Origin: Micropruina glycogenica | GTDB taxonomy: Bacteria; Actinomycetota; Actinomycetes; Propionibacteriales; Propionibacteriaceae | Reading direction: 5' to 3' | Assembly (NCBI RefSeq): GCF_900289045.1 | Contig: NZ_LT985188.1 | Span: 248,001-312,000 of the forward strand | DNA: 64,000 nt | Shown here: positions 33,188 through 42,898 of the stretch, one piece after another | How the letters are laid out: each line of letters starts with the position of its first letter | Position numbering within the stretch: the stretch's first letter is position 1 | The notes under the pieces: generated by a model | What the model was told of the DNA's origin: nothing | Seen by the model: only the letters and a program-made list of their open reading frames with translations | The model's database searches: none | Position numbers and translations under genes: made by a program

Positions 33188-34219
33188 ATGCCCACCACGC
33201 CGCTGATCGTCGACGTCGACACCGGCATCGACGATTCGCTCGCCCTGCTGTACCTGCTGGCCAGCCCCGAGGCCGAACTGGTCGGCATCACCTGCACCGC
33301 CGGCAACGTGAACGCCCGCCAGGTGGCGATCAACAACCTGGCCTGGCTCGAACTCTGCAACGGCCCCGACGTCGAGGTCGCGCTCGGTGCCGAGGTGCCG
33401 ATCATTGCGCCGCTGATGACCACCGAAGAGACCCACGGACCGCAGGGCATCGGCTATGCCGAACTGCCGGCGCCCACCCGAACCCTGTCGACCCGGCACG
33501 CCACGCAGGTGTGGATCGACAACGCCCGAAAGCGGCCCGGCGAGATCACCGGCCTGATCACCGGGCCGCTGACCAACCTGGCCCTGGCGGTGAAGCTCGA
33601 ACCCGAACTGCCGCTGCTGCTCAAGCGCATCGTGGTGATGGGCGGCGCGTTCAACCACCCCGGCAACACCACGCCCACCACCGAGTGGAACGTCGCCGTC
33701 GATCCCGACGCGGCCAAGATCGTGTTCGACGCGTTCTCGGTGGTGCCCGACGACCGGCGTCCGGTGATCTGCGCATTGGACGTGACCGAACGCATCGAGA
33801 TGCACCCCCACCACATCGCCGAACTGGCCCGGGCAGCCGGCAGCACGCCTGATGAGATCATCAGCCCCGACGACGAGCCGGGCCGCCGCTCACAGGCGTC
33901 CAACAAGGTGATTCGGCACCTCAGCGACGCCGTGCGCTTCTACATGGAGTTCCACCGGCTCTACGAGCAGGGCTTTCTGGCGCACATGCACGACCCGTTC
34001 GCGGCCGCCGTGGCGCTCGACCCGAGCCTGGCCACCGTCCGGGAGGCGACGGTCGACGTCGAGCTCGCCGGCACTCTCACCAGAGGTCAGACGGTCGCCG
34101 ACTGGCGTGGCATGTGGGGACAGCGCCCGAACGCTGCCATCGTTGTCGACACGGATCCGGCCGAGTTCTTCCGACGCACCATCGACCGGGTCGGGGCCCT
34201 GGCCCGCGCGCTCGGCTGA
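33188..34219 (+). CDS. Inosine/uridine-preferring nucleoside hydrolase
   Basis: 343 residues. DVDTGIDDSLALLYLL is the calcium-binding N-terminal motif (D-x-D-x-G-x-D-D); GITCTAGNVNARQVAINN, GPLTNLALAVK, VVMGGAFNHPGNTTPTTEWN and MHDPFAAAVALDP complete the active site. It splits ribonucleosides to base plus ribose in the cytoplasm. First gene of an apparent operon with a complete ECF transporter starting 50 bp downstream, giving uptake followed by cleavage. Exact nucleoside preference cannot be read from sequence. Confidence 0.95.
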   Translation: MPTTPLIVDVDTGIDDSLALLYLLASPEAELVGITCTAGNVNARQVAINNLAWLELCNGPDVEVALGAEVPIIAPLMTTEETHGPQGIGYAELPAPTRTLSTRHATQVWIDNARKRPGEITGLITGPLTNLALAVKLEPELPLLLKRIVVMGGAFNHPGNTTPTTEWNVAVDPDAAKIVFDAFSVVPDDRRPVICALDVTERIEMHPHHIAELARAAGSTPDEIISPDDEPGRRSQASNKVIRHLSDAVRFYMEFHRLYEQGFLAHMHDPFAAAVALDPSLATVREATVDVELAGTLTRGQTVADWRGMWGQRPNAAIVVDTDPAEFFRRTIDRVGALARALG

Positions 34220-34269
34220 GCGGCTTCAGGGCGCAGTACCGCCACGACGATGTCGCACAGGAGGACACC

Positions 34270-35073
34270 ATGACATCAAGCGCGACCGCAACGCCGAACA
34301 AGTCACGCAATCTCGCCCTGGTGGTGGGCGGCACGGTGATCGTGCTGGCCACCTACCTGTATCTGGTGATCTCCCAACCCACCGAGTTACAAACCAGCAG
34401 CACCGCACCCGCCGGACTCATCGCCATGGCCGGCTACCTGGTCGGCGCCGTGCTGATCGCCGCCGGCTCGATTCATCGGCTGTCGACCACCACCATCGCG
34501 ATGATTCCGGTGGCCATCGCCCTGAACATCGTGGTGGGCCAACTGGTCGCCGTGATCGGCCTTCCGGTCTATCTCGATTCGATGGGCACCGTGCTGGTCG
34601 CGGCCCTCGCCGGCCCGGCGGCGGGTGTGGTGACCGGCATTCTGACCAACGTGATCTGGGGCCTCACGCTCAGCCCGATCGTGTTGCCGTTCGCCGTTGT
34701 GCAGGTGGTGATCGGCATGATGGCCGGCTACGCCGCGCGGGGCGGCCTGTTCCGCAAGCCCTGGTTGCCGCCCATCGCCGGGGCGCTCACGGGCGTGGTG
34801 GCCGCGATGATCTCGGCACCGATCTCGGCGTTCATCTTCGGTGGTGCCACCGGTGGCGGCACCGGCGCTCTGGTTGGCATGTTCCAGGCGATGGGGCAGT
34901 CGCTGCTCGGCGCGACCACGATGCAGGGCCTGCTGTCGGACCCGCTCGACAAGCTGATCAGCTTCACTGTGGTCTACCTGGTGCTGAGCGCATTGCCGGC
35001 CCGGTTCAAGCAGCGGTTCCCGTTCGTTCGCCAGTACCAGGTGTTCGGCAAGGCGCCCGCCGCCAAGGCCTGA
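34270..35073 (+). CDS. ECF transporter S component
   Basis: 267 residues from ATG 34270, AGGAGG 6 nt upstream. Six to seven hydrophobic segments (LALVVGGTVIVLATYLYLVI, AGLIAMAGYLVGAVLIAAGS, ATGGGTGALVG and others) and an internal YLDSMGTVLVAALAGPAAG motif seen in ECF substrate-binding proteins. It supplies the specificity of the transporter made with EcfT and two ATPases encoded next. Neighbouring nucleoside hydrolase points to a nucleoside or related base (inference). Confidence 0.88.
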   Translation: MTSSATATPNKSRNLALVVGGTVIVLATYLYLVISQPTELQTSSTAPAGLIAMAGYLVGAVLIAAGSIHRLSTTTIAMIPVAIALNIVVGQLVAVIGLPVYLDSMGTVLVAALAGPAAGVVTGILTNVIWGLTLSPIVLPFAVVQVVIGMMAGYAARGGLFRKPWLPPIAGALTGVVAAMISAPISAFIFGGATGGGTGALVGMFQAMGQSLLGATTMQGLLSDPLDKLISFTVVYLVLSALPARFKQRFPFVRQYQVFGKAPAAKA

Positions 35074-35080
35074 GCCGCGC

Positions 35081-35860
35081 GTGTCGTCCACGTTGTACGT
35101 CGAGCGCCCGTCGGCGGTGCACCGGCTGAACCCGGTGACCAAGCTGGTCGCGCTGCTGTGCGTGATCGTGGTGGTGTTCGCGATTCCGCAGTGGTGGGCG
35201 TCGGGGGCGGTACTGCTGCTGGTGATCGTGCCGGCGGCGGTGATCAGCGGCTGCGGTGGGGCGCTGGCGCGCATCGGCGGGCAGATTCTGCTGCCGCTGC
35301 TGGTGGTGCTGGTGCTGGTTCAGGGGTTGACGTTTCCGGGCGGGCAGACCGTGCTGTGGCGGTGGGGTCCGCTGGCCCTGACCACCGAGGGGCTGATGTT
35401 CGCGGCCACCATCGGTGCCCGCATCGTGGTGCTGGTGCTCTCGTCGGTGCTGCTCGTGCTCACCACGCACCCCGGCGACCTGATGTCGGCGCTCACCGAG
35501 GCGGGCATGTCGCCCAGGTTCGCTTACATCATCAGCTCGACGTTGCAACTGATTCCGTCGTTTCGGGCCCGGGCCGACAGCATTCTGCTCGCCCAGCAGG
35601 CCCGCGGACTCGCGGTGCCGCGCAACCCGGTGCGTCGGTTGGGGGTGCTGATGCCGCTGCTCGCCCCGCTGGTGCTGGGCATGTTCACCGACGTCGAAGA
35701 GCGCTCCACGGCCATGGAGGCCCGCGGCTTCGGCTCCACCGCCAAACGCACGACGCTGACGCCCGTGCGCGACAGCAGGGCGCAGAAGGTGGCCCGCTGG
35801 GTGATGCCGGCGGTGGCACTACTGGCGGTCGTGCTGCAGGTGGGTTGGGGGTTGCTGTGA
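35081..35860 (+). CDS. ecfT: ECF transporter transmembrane protein EcfT
   Basis: 259 residues from GTG 35081, 7 bp after the S-component stop. RPSAVHRLNPVTKLVALLCV is the usual EcfT beginning; the coupling helices with the A-R-G motifs are visible (LLAQQARGLAVPRNPVRRLG, and STAMEARGFGSTAKRTTL), which insert in the ATPases. Scaffold of the complex. Stop overlaps the next start by 4 nt (GTGA). Confidence 0.94.
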   Translation: MSSTLYVERPSAVHRLNPVTKLVALLCVIVVVFAIPQWWASGAVLLLVIVPAAVISGCGGALARIGGQILLPLLVVLVLVQGLTFPGGQTVLWRWGPLALTTEGLMFAATIGARIVVLVLSSVLLVLTTHPGDLMSALTEAGMSPRFAYIISSTLQLIPSFRARADSILLAQQARGLAVPRNPVRRLGVLMPLLAPLVLGMFTDVEERSTAMEARGFGSTAKRTTLTPVRDSRAQKVARWVMPAVALLAVVLQVGWGLL

Positions 35861-36711
35861 TCAGGTTGGACGACGTCGGTTACACGTATCCGGACGCGCC
35901 GGCCCCGGCGTTGCAGCACGTCAGCCTCGAAGTGCCGCCGGGTTCGATCACCGGGGTGGTGGGGGCGTCGGGGGCCGGCAAGACCACACTGGCCAAGGTG
36001 ATCGCCGGCTTCATTCCGCAGGTCGAGGGCGGCGAGTTGACCGGCTCGGCCACGGTGGACGGGCGCAACCTTGCCGAGTTGAGCCTGGTCGAGGCGGTGT
36101 CGAAGGTCGGGCTGGTGATTCAGAACCCGTTCAACCAGATCTCGGGCGCCCGCTACACGGTGCGCGGCGAGATCGCGTTCGGGCTTGAGAACCTGGGCAC
36201 CCCGCGCGCCGAGATGGCCGCCGGGGTCGACGAGGTCGCGGCCCTGCTGCGCATCACCGACCTGCTCGACCGCTCGCCTTACGCGTTGTCGGGCGGGCAG
36301 ATGCAGTTGGTCGCGATCGCGAGCATGCTGGTGCTGCGCACCCCCGTGCTCGTCATGGACGAACCCACCTCGCAGCTCGACCCCGCCGGTACCCGGCTGG
36401 TGTTCAGCGTGCTCGACACGCTCGAAGAGGCCGGCGTGACCGTGGTGATCTTCGAGCACAAGCTCGAACTACTGCAGGCCCACGCCGACCGGCTGTTGGT
36501 GCTGGCCGACCGCACCATCGCGTTGGCGGGCACGCCCACCGAGGTGCTCGCCGACGAGCGGCTCAGCGGCTGGGGCATCGGTGCCACCCGTTACACCAGG
36601 GCCGCCCGGCTGGCCCGCGAGCGCGGCCTGATCGGGGCCGAGGTGCCGCTGCCGGTCTCTTTCGACCAGGCGGCGGCGGTCTTCGGTACCGGTGCGGGAG
36701 GTGCGCGATGA
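35857..36711 (+). CDS. ecfA1: ECF transporter ATPase 1
   Basis: 284 residues from GTG 35857. Walker A VVGASGAGKTTLA, Q-loop GLVIQNPFNQISGARYTVRG (typical ECF Q-loop), signature YALSGGQMQLVAIASML, Walker B VLVMDEPTSQLDP, H-loop FEHKLELL. One of the two ATPases of the energy-coupling module. Overlaps ecfT and ecfA2 by 4 nt on either side, so the operon is tightly coupled. Confidence 0.95.
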   Translation: MIRLDDVGYTYPDAPAPALQHVSLEVPPGSITGVVGASGAGKTTLAKVIAGFIPQVEGGELTGSATVDGRNLAELSLVEAVSKVGLVIQNPFNQISGARYTVRGEIAFGLENLGTPRAEMAAGVDEVAALLRITDLLDRSPYALSGGQMQLVAIASMLVLRTPVLVMDEPTSQLDPAGTRLVFSVLDTLEEAGVTVVIFEHKLELLQAHADRLLVLADRTIALAGTPTEVLADERLSGWGIGATRYTRAARLARERGLIGAEVPLPVSFDQAAAVFGTGAGGAR

Positions 36712-37511
36712 GTGCGGTGCGGTTCGAGAACGTCCGGTTCAGCTACCCCAGCGGCGTCGAGGCGCTGCGCGGTGTGTCGTTCGAGGTGCCCACAGGGCAG
36801 CGGCTCGCGATCGTCGGCCAGAACGGTGCCGGCAAGACCACGCTGGTGCGCCATCTGAACGGCATCTTTCAGCCCACCTCGGGCTCGGTGTACGTGGCGG
36901 ACGCCGCGACGACCGGCCGGGCCATCGCCGAACTGGCGGCGTCCGTCGGGTACGTGTTTCAGAACCCCGACGAGCAGATCTTCGCCTCGACCGTGATCGC
37001 CGACGTCGAGTTCGGGCCGCGGAACCTGGGCTGTTCGGCCGACGAAGCGCGGTCGCGGGCGATGGCGTCGCTCGCGACGGTGGGGTTGGCAGCAGAGGCC
37101 GACACGCACCCGCTGCACCTGTCGCTCAGCGAGCGCAAGCGGGTGGCGCTGGCCGGCGTGCTGGCCATGCAGACCCCGATCGTGGTGCTCGACGAGCCCA
37201 CCACGGGTCAGGACGCCGGGGGAGTGGCGATGGTGGCGGGCGTGGTCGAGGCCCTGGCGAGCGCCGGACGCACCGTGATCGCGATCACCCACGACATGGA
37301 CTTCGCCGCCGAACACTTCGACCGGGTGGTGGTGATGGCCAAGGGCGAAGTGCTGGCCGACGGGCCGCCCGTGGTCGTGTTCGGTGATGCCGAGGCGCTG
37401 GCCCGGGCGGCGGTGGAGCCGCCGCAGTTGTTCCGGCTGGCAGCGCACCTGGGCTGGCCGGATCGTCCGCTCACCGTCGAGGGCTTCGTGGACGCATTCG
37501 AACGCCGTTGA
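36708..37511 (+). CDS. ecfA2: ECF transporter ATPase 2
   Basis: 267 residues. Walker A IVGQNGAGKTTLVRHL, Q-loop GYVFQNPDEQIFASTVIADV, Walker B IVVLDEPTTGQDAGG, H-loop AITHDMDFAAEHF. The signature region reads LHLSLSERKRVALAGV, so Gly-Gly-Gln is replaced by Ser-Glu-Arg; this deviation is worth noting as the partner ATPase has the full LSGGQ. Last gene of the operon; a GTCGAG repeat starts 8 bp after the stop. Confidence 0.93.
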   Translation: MSAVRFENVRFSYPSGVEALRGVSFEVPTGQRLAIVGQNGAGKTTLVRHLNGIFQPTSGSVYVADAATTGRAIAELAASVGYVFQNPDEQIFASTVIADVEFGPRNLGCSADEARSRAMASLATVGLAAEADTHPLHLSLSERKRVALAGVLAMQTPIVVLDEPTTGQDAGGVAMVAGVVEALASAGRTVIAITHDMDFAAEHFDRVVVMAKGEVLADGPPVVVFGDAEALARAAVEPPQLFRLAAHLGWPDRPLTVEGFVDAFERR

Positions 37512-37519
37512 GCCCCGCT

Positions 37520-37881
37520 GGTCGAGCTTGTCGAGACCCGGTTGCCGCGGTGTGGGGGCACCCCGTCCTGCCCCCGCGGAGCTCGCCGGCCGCTTTCGTC
37601 TCTGCCGTCGATTCATTGGTCGAGCCGACGAGCCCGCCTTATACGCAGCACGCCGAAGGCGGGCAAGCTGAGGAGCGGAGCGACGATACGCCCACCTACC
37701 GGGACGGGGTGCCCCCCACACCGCTTCGAAGTTGCTGTCGGCAGGTGGTGAGATCCCGGGTCAAGCCCTGGATGACGAATCGTGCCCTGTCATCCCGGCG
37801 GACGCCGGGATCTCCCAACCGCACCCGACGGACAACCCCGCACGACGAGTCTGCTCCCGTCATCCCGGCGGACGCCGGGAT
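37520..37881. repeat. Repeat block between convergent ecfA2 and oxidoreductase genes
   Basis: GGTCGAGCTTGTCGAGACC at 37520-37538, an imperfect hairpin GATCCCGGGTCAAGCCCTGGAT near 37753, and two identical REP hairpins ATCCCGGC-GGAC-GCCGGGAT (37792-37811, 37862-37881), each followed by the same CTCCCAACCGCACCCGACGG. That 19-bp tail also follows (inverted) the REP at 47.38 kb, so the mobile unit is longer than the hairpin. No gene in 37512-37927. Confidence 0.78.
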
Positions 37882-37927
37882 CTCCCAACCGCACCCGACG
37901 GTCGAGCCCGGACGTCGATGTCGCGCC

Positions 37928-38857
37928 TCAGCTGACCTCGATCACCAGCTTGCCGCGGGTGTGGCCCTCACGGCTTTGCGCGAAGGCGTCCGCGACCTGG
38001 TCGAGGGCAAAGGTCTGTGCCACCTCGACGTTCACCGCTCCCGACTCGACCAGCTCGGCCAGCGCCGCGAGGTCGTCGGGGTTGGGGTGCACCCACATCC
38101 ACTGCCCTCCGGCACCCAGCACCTCGGGGTCGGTGATCGACGCGTGCACGCCGCCCTCGGCCAGCACGGCCATGGTCGCCGGCACCACGCCGCCGACGAA
38201 GTCGGCCACGATGTCGACGCCGTCAGGCGCCAGCGCGCGCACCCGCTCGGTCAGCCCGTCGCCGTAGGCGACCGGCTCGGCGCCCAGCGAGCGCAGGTAG
38301 TCGTGATTGCGCTCCGAGGCGGTGGCGATCACCCGCGCGCCTTCGGCCACTGCGATCTGCACGCCGAACGACCCGACGCCGCCCGCGCCGCCGTGAATCA
38401 GCACGGTCTTGCCCGAGGCGAGCCCCAACCGGTGCAGCACCTGATACGCGGTCAGCCCGGCCAGCGGCAGCCCGGCGGCCTCGGCCCAGCTCAGCCGCTC
38501 GGGCTTGCGGGCGAGGCAGCGCGGCGGCACGGTGACGAACTCGGCGAATGTGCCGCCGTGCACCCAGTCTTTGCGGGCGTAGGCGATCACCTCGTCACCC
38601 ACGGCGTAGTCGACGGTGTCGATGCCGACCGACTCGACCACGCCGGCCACGTCCCACCCGGGAACCACCGGGAACTGCGCCACCATCAGCGAAGCCAGTC
38701 CGCCCGACATGACCTTCCAGTCCACCGGATTGACTCCGGCCGCCTTCACCCGCACCAGCACCTCACCCGGCCCGACCGGGGGTACGGGTTGCTCGCTCAC
38801 CGCCAACACCGAGTTGTCGCCGAACCGGTCGTACGTCACTGCCTTCATCGTCGTCAT
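37928..38857 (-). CDS. NADPH:quinone oxidoreductase-like MDR enzyme
   Basis: 309 residues from ATG 38857 (MTTMKAVTYDRFG; ATG 38848 also possible). GroES-like domain (GEVLVRVKAAGVNPVDWKVM, FPVVPGWDVAGVVESVG), then Rossmann fold with VLIHGGAGGVGSFGVQIAVA and ASERNHDYLRSLGAEPV. No zinc ligands, as usual for quinone oxidoreductases. Cytoplasmic, NADPH-dependent. Divergent from the DHA2 efflux gene across a short region with a palindrome, so both may answer to the TetR regulator encoded beyond the pump (inference). Confidence 0.92.
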   Translation of the reverse strand: MTTMKAVTYDRFGDNSVLAVSEQPVPPVGPGEVLVRVKAAGVNPVDWKVMSGGLASLMVAQFPVVPGWDVAGVVESVGIDTVDYAVGDEVIAYARKDWVHGGTFAEFVTVPPRCLARKPERLSWAEAAGLPLAGLTAYQVLHRLGLASGKTVLIHGGAGGVGSFGVQIAVAEGARVIATASERNHDYLRSLGAEPVAYGDGLTERVRALAPDGVDIVADFVGGVVPATMAVLAEGGVHASITDPEVLGAGGQWMWVHPNPDDLAALAELVESGAVNVEVAQTFALDQVADAFAQSREGHTRGKLVIEVS

Positions 38858-38954
38858 GTTCACCGCAACAGCCGTAGTCGCGAACTGATTCCCTGCCACG
38901 CGGGCCGTTTCTGGTCTGGGCGAGTTCGATCGCCAATGGTTGCATTCCTGCAAT

Positions 38955-38970
38955 ATTGCGTTACCGTAAT
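38955..38970. promoter_or_regulatory. Candidate operator between oxidoreductase and efflux genes
   Basis: ATTGCGTTACCGTAAT is an imperfect palindrome (6 of 8 pairs), preceded by GCAATATTGC (38950-38959), a perfect one. They lie ~50-70 bp upstream of the efflux start and ~100 bp from the oxidoreductase start, fitting a shared TetR site. The region is AT-richer than its surroundings. Confidence 0.5.
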
Positions 38971-39020
38971 CATGCGCTGCCGCAAGATTGGCAGCGTTTC
39001 GCATGTAGCAGGAGGATTCC

Positions 39021-41684
39021 GTGGCCGCTGCCACCGTTGAACGCCCGGTCGAGATCGACGACGGGTCGAACCCGATCATGAGCCACCGCCAGATCATGCT
39101 GGTGATGTATGCGCTGATGGCCGGCATGTTCTTGAGCGCCCTCGACCAGACCATCGTGGGCACCGCGATCAGGACCATCGGCGACGACCTCAACGGCCTC
39201 GACCAGCAGGCGTGGGTGACCACCGCCTACCTGATCGCCGCCACCGTCACCACACCGCTGTACGGCAAGCTGTCAGACCAGTTCGGACGCCGCCCGCTGT
39301 TCATCGTGAGCATCAGCATCTTCGTGCTCGGCTCGTTGCTGTCGAGCTTCGCCACCTCGATGCTCGGCCTCGCGGCGTTCCGTGCCTTTCAGGGCCTGGG
39401 TGCCGGCGGCCTGATGTCGCTGCCGCTGGCCATCATCGGCGACATGCTGGCCCCGCGCGAGCGGGCCAAGTACCAGGGCTTCTTCTTGGCCACCTTCGGC
39501 ATCGCGTCGGTGATCGGCCCCCTGGTCGGCGGCCTGTTCGCCGGTGCCGACACCATCTTGTGGGTGGACGGCTGGCGCTGGGTCTTCTTGGTCAACGTGC
39601 CGGTCGGAGCCATCGCCCTGCTGATGGTGATCAGCTTCATGCACCTGCCGCACCACCACAGCGGACACCCCCGCATCGACTGGTGGGGCGCCACCCTGGT
39701 GGTCGGCACCCTGGCCCCGCTGCTGCTGGTCGCCGAGCAGGGCCGCGAGTGGGGCTGGAGCTCGGCGCCGTCCATCGCGTGCTTCGTGATCGGTGCGGTG
39801 GGCCTGCTGGCGTTCATTCTGGTCGAACGGGCGATGGGCTCCGACGCGATCATTCCGCTGCGGCTGTTCAAGTCGTCCGGCTTCTCGTTCACCACCGTGC
39901 TGAGCGTGCTGGTGGGCTTCGGCATGTTCGGGGCGATGCTGACCATTCCGCTCTACCTGCAGATCGTCACCGGCCTGACCCCCACCCAGTCGGGCTTCGC
40001 CACGCTGCCCATGATGGCCGGCCTGATGCTTGCCTCGATCGGCTCGGGCCAGCTGATCGCCCGCACCGGCAAGTACGCGATCTTTCCGATCACCGGCACC
40101 GGCACCACCGCCGTGGGCTTCGGGATTCTGACCTTCATCAGCGTCGACAAGCCGCTGTGGTTCTTGATGATCGCCATGTTCGTGATCGGCCTGGGGCTGG
40201 GCCAGTTGATGCAGACCCTGACCATGGCCGCGCAGGCGTCGGCCGAGGCCCGCGACATCGGCGTGGCCACCAGCTCGGCCACGTTCTTTCGCCAGATCGG
40301 CGGCACCATGGGCACGGCGATCATGCTGTCGCTGCTGTTCAGCATTCTTCCAGTCAACGTCACCAACTCGCTGGCCGACGAGCAGGTGCTCACCGAGGCC
40401 CTCGACGCCGCACTGGATCCGGCCGTGGCCAACGCCCCCGAGAACCAGGCGATCATGACCCAGATGTGGGGGCCGATCACCGACAAGATCAAGTCGCAGG
40501 TCGACGACAATCTCGCCGACGCCACCAAAGAGGTGCACGACCAGGTCGAGGCGGCGGTGCGCGAGAAGGTTTCGGATGCCGTGCACGCCAACGCAGCCAA
40601 GGGCGCGGGGAAACTGGCAGACGGCGTCTCGGCGGTCAGCCTGGGGCTGGGCAAGCTGAGCGACGGCACCGGCGCGTTCGTCGGCGGCGTGGGCAAGATC
40701 GGCGAAGGCGCGCAGGCGCTCGCCACCGGAACCAGGTCGGCGGCCTCGGGCGCGGGCAAGCTGGCCACCGGCGTGGCCAAGCTGAGCAATGCCGAGAACG
40801 TCGCGGCCACGAACGCCAAGCAGGCCACCGACGACTTCAACGCGCTCAGCGCGGCGATGGCCACCATGGGCGACGATCAGAAGAAGTGCTCCGACGGCGA
40901 TCAGACCGCCTGCGACAAGCTCGAAGCCGATCAGGGCAAGGTGTCGGGGGCCATGAAGGCGCTGGGCACCAGCGTGTACACCACCAGCGGCTACCTCAAC
41001 GGCAGCGGTGACAAGCCGGGCCTGGCCACCGGGTTGGCGGGCGTGGCGAGCGGAACCAAGGGCCTGGCGTCCGGCCTGAACAAGCTGGGCGACGGCCTGC
41101 AGAAGCTCGCCGACGGCGCCACCACTGCGGCCGACAAGGGCGGCGCGTTGACCACCGGAACGAAGGCGGCGGCATCGGGCACGAAGAAGCTCGGCGCAGG
41201 CGCGCGGCAGCTGTCGACGATCGAGAAGGTCATCAAAGACAAGGTGAAAGAGCTCACCCCTGCCGCGGTGAAGAAGGCGTTGCAGAAGGTGGCCGACGAA
41301 AAGCACTTCAGTGTGGTCGACGGCACGCTCGCGGTCGACTACAGCGACCCCGTGCAGCGCCGGGCGATCATCGACTCGCTGGTGCCCGAGATGGTCAAGA
41401 CGATCAAGAACGGCGACACCGCCGACGTCAAGACCGACACCAGCTCGAGCGACACGTCATTTCTCACCGGCGCCGACCCGCGGCTGACCAAGCCGTTCTT
41501 GACCGGCTTCAACGCCTCGGTGGTGAGCATCTACTGGGTCGGGCTCGGCGTGATGCTGCTGGCGTTCGTGATCACGTGGTTCTTCCGGGTGCCGCCGCTG
41601 CGCACCCGCTCGGCCCTGCAAGAGCGTGCCGACGGAGCGAGAGAAGGCCACACACCCAGCGCCGCGGAGGGAATGTTGGGATGA
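39021..41684 (+). CDS. DHA2-family (EmrB/QacA) MFS exporter with large extra domain
   Basis: 887 residues from GTG 39021, with AGGAGG 6 nt upstream. Residues 1-~460 are a 14-helix MFS pump ([20 protein letters not shown], motif [12 protein letters not shown], motif C-like [14 protein letters not shown]). Between the last two helices lies ~370 residues rich in G-x-x-x-L-A-x-G repeats ([38 protein letters not shown]), a long heptad-type helical domain like those of YhgE/Pip proteins; final helix [19 protein letters not shown]. Likely drug or lipid export. TetR regulator overlaps its stop. Confidence 0.92.
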   Translation: MAAATVERPVEIDDGSNPIMSHRQIMLVMYALMAGMFLSALDQTIVGTAIRTIGDDLNGLDQQAWVTTAYLIAATVTTPLYGKLSDQFGRRPLFIVSISIFVLGSLLSSFATSMLGLAAFRAFQGLGAGGLMSLPLAIIGDMLAPRERAKYQGFFLATFGIASVIGPLVGGLFAGADTILWVDGWRWVFLVNVPVGAIALLMVISFMHLPHHHSGHPRIDWWGATLVVGTLAPLLLVAEQGREWGWSSAPSIACFVIGAVGLLAFILVERAMGSDAIIPLRLFKSSGFSFTTVLSVLVGFGMFGAMLTIPLYLQIVTGLTPTQSGFATLPMMAGLMLASIGSGQLIARTGKYAIFPITGTGTTAVGFGILTFISVDKPLWFLMIAMFVIGLGLGQLMQTLTMAAQASAEARDIGVATSSATFFRQIGGTMGTAIMLSLLFSILPVNVTNSLADEQVLTEALDAALDPAVANAPENQAIMTQMWGPITDKIKSQVDDNLADATKEVHDQVEAAVREKVSDAVHANAAKGAGKLADGVSAVSLGLGKLSDGTGAFVGGVGKIGEGAQALATGTRSAASGAGKLATGVAKLSNAENVAATNAKQATDDFNALSAAMATMGDDQKKCSDGDQTACDKLEADQGKVSGAMKALGTSVYTTSGYLNGSGDKPGLATGLAGVASGTKGLASGLNKLGDGLQKLADGATTAADKGGALTTGTKAAASGTKKLGAGARQLSTIEKVIKDKVKELTPAAVKKALQKVADEKHFSVVDGTLAVDYSDPVQRRAIIDSLVPEMVKTIKNGDTADVKTDTSSSDTSFLTGADPRLTKPFLTGFNASVVSIYWVGLGVMLLAFVITWFFRVPPLRTRSALQERADGAREGHTPSAAEGMLG

Positions 41685-42277
41685 TCGGTGTCATGACCGA
41701 GCAGCCGTGCACGTCGCTGCGTGAGCGCAAGAAGCGGGCCACCCGCGAGGCGCTGCATGCGGTGGCGCTGCGGCTGGTCATTGAGCGCGGGGCCGATGAG
41801 GTGACGGTCGAAGAGATCTGCGACGAGGTGAACGTTTCGCCGCGCACGTTCTTCAACTACTACCCGACCAAGATCGCGGCGGCCTTCGACCTGCCGGCCG
41901 CCGACGAGATTCCGCACGACGAGCGCGCACGCTACCTCAGCGCGTCCGGCGGCCTGATCGCCGACTCGTGCGAGCTGGTGTCGCGCAACGTGAGCCTGCC
42001 GAGCGACTTTCCGCGCATCAAGGCGATGTTGAAGGCGCGCCCCGAACTGGCGATGGACTTTTGGCACCAGACGCTGCAACGGCTGCGTCCGTTCTTCGTG
42101 CTGATCAACGAGCGCACGGGTGACGCCGAGCGGGCCCGCATGACCTTCGGCATCGTCATCACGGCGGTCACCTCGGCCATGATGCGCCCCGAAGCGCAGG
42201 CCGGGGGCGAATCGCGCGATCGGCTGCTGAACGAGGTGCGCGCGCTCAAGGCCCTGCTGCACGAGGTGGACGCCTGA
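41681..42277 (+). CDS. TetR-family regulator of the DHA2 pump
   Basis: 198 residues from ATG 41681, which overlaps the pump stop (ATGA); ATG 41693 ([20 protein letters not shown]) is nearly as good. [44 protein letters not shown]-terminal domain of the AcrR-like type. Translational coupling to the pump means it is made together with its target, which suits negative autoregulation. Confidence 0.93.
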   Translation: MIGVMTEQPCTSLRERKKRATREALHAVALRLVIERGADEVTVEEICDEVNVSPRTFFNYYPTKIAAAFDLPAADEIPHDERARYLSASGGLIADSCELVSRNVSLPSDFPRIKAMLKARPELAMDFWHQTLQRLRPFFVLINERTGDAERARMTFGIVITAVTSAMMRPEAQAGGESRDRLLNEVRALKALLHEVDA

Positions 42278-42294
42278 GTTCGCCGATGACCGCG

Positions 42295-42343
42295 GGTCGA
42301 GCTTGTCGAGACCCATGGTGTGGTGGTCGAGCGTGTCGACACC
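42295..42343. repeat. Two GTCGAG elements
   Basis: GGTCGAGCTTGTCGAGACC (42295-42313) and GGTCGAGCGTGTCGACACC (42325-42343), directly after the tetR stop. Confidence 0.75.
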
Positions 42344-42424
42344 GCTCGCGGTGAGGGGGTACGACACCCTCAGATCCTGCGATCGATTCGGCGTGGCCGC
42401 CGCTTCATGCAGCGACTCCCGTAG

Positions 42425-42874
42425 GTGGCACCTGTGAGCGTCGACCGTTCGAGCATCCGCGTGAAGGCCATGATCATCGCCCCCAAGGACGTGCGCACGG
42501 CACATGCGGTCAGCGTCCACGCACCCACCAGAGAGAATCCCGACGGCTTCCATCGCCTGATCGGTGGTTCGGTCGAACTCGGCGAGCGACATGTGGACAC
42601 GATTCGTCGCGAGGTCAGGGAGGAACTGGGCGCGGACGTCCACGACCTCGCCCTGCTCACGGTCGTGGAGAACATCTTTCGCATCGACTGAGTGCTCGGC
42701 CACGAGATCGTGTTCCTGTACTCCGGCCGTCTGGATCCCCCGCCGCCGGCGACCGGGGCGACCTTGATCGAGGACGACGGCGCGCGCGTCCCGGTGGTGT
42801 GGCGCCCGCTCAACGACCAGGACGAGCAGGTGCCCCTGTACCCCAGTGACGTCGGATCGTGGGTCGGCAAGTAG
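42425..42874 (+). pseudogene. NUDIX hydrolase with in-frame stop
   Basis: The Nudix box GGSVELGERHVDTIRREVRE + ELG is intact (G-x5-E-x7-REUxEExGU). After VENIFRID a TGA (42689-42691) interrupts, and the same frame continues VLGHEIVFLYSGRLDPPPPA to the stop at 42874. Most relatives have Gly at this place, so a GGA to TGA change is the simplest explanation. The gene as written gives an 85-88-residue protein lacking the second half of the fold. GTG 42434 is an alternative start. Confidence 0.82.
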
Positions 42875-42898
42875 CCGACCCCCAGTGCACCGGACGGA

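Noticed and set aside
39273-41306. 677-codon minus-strand frame
   Set aside because: Antisense of the DHA2 pump; composition rich in Arg/His/Gln typical of GC-rich shadow frames.
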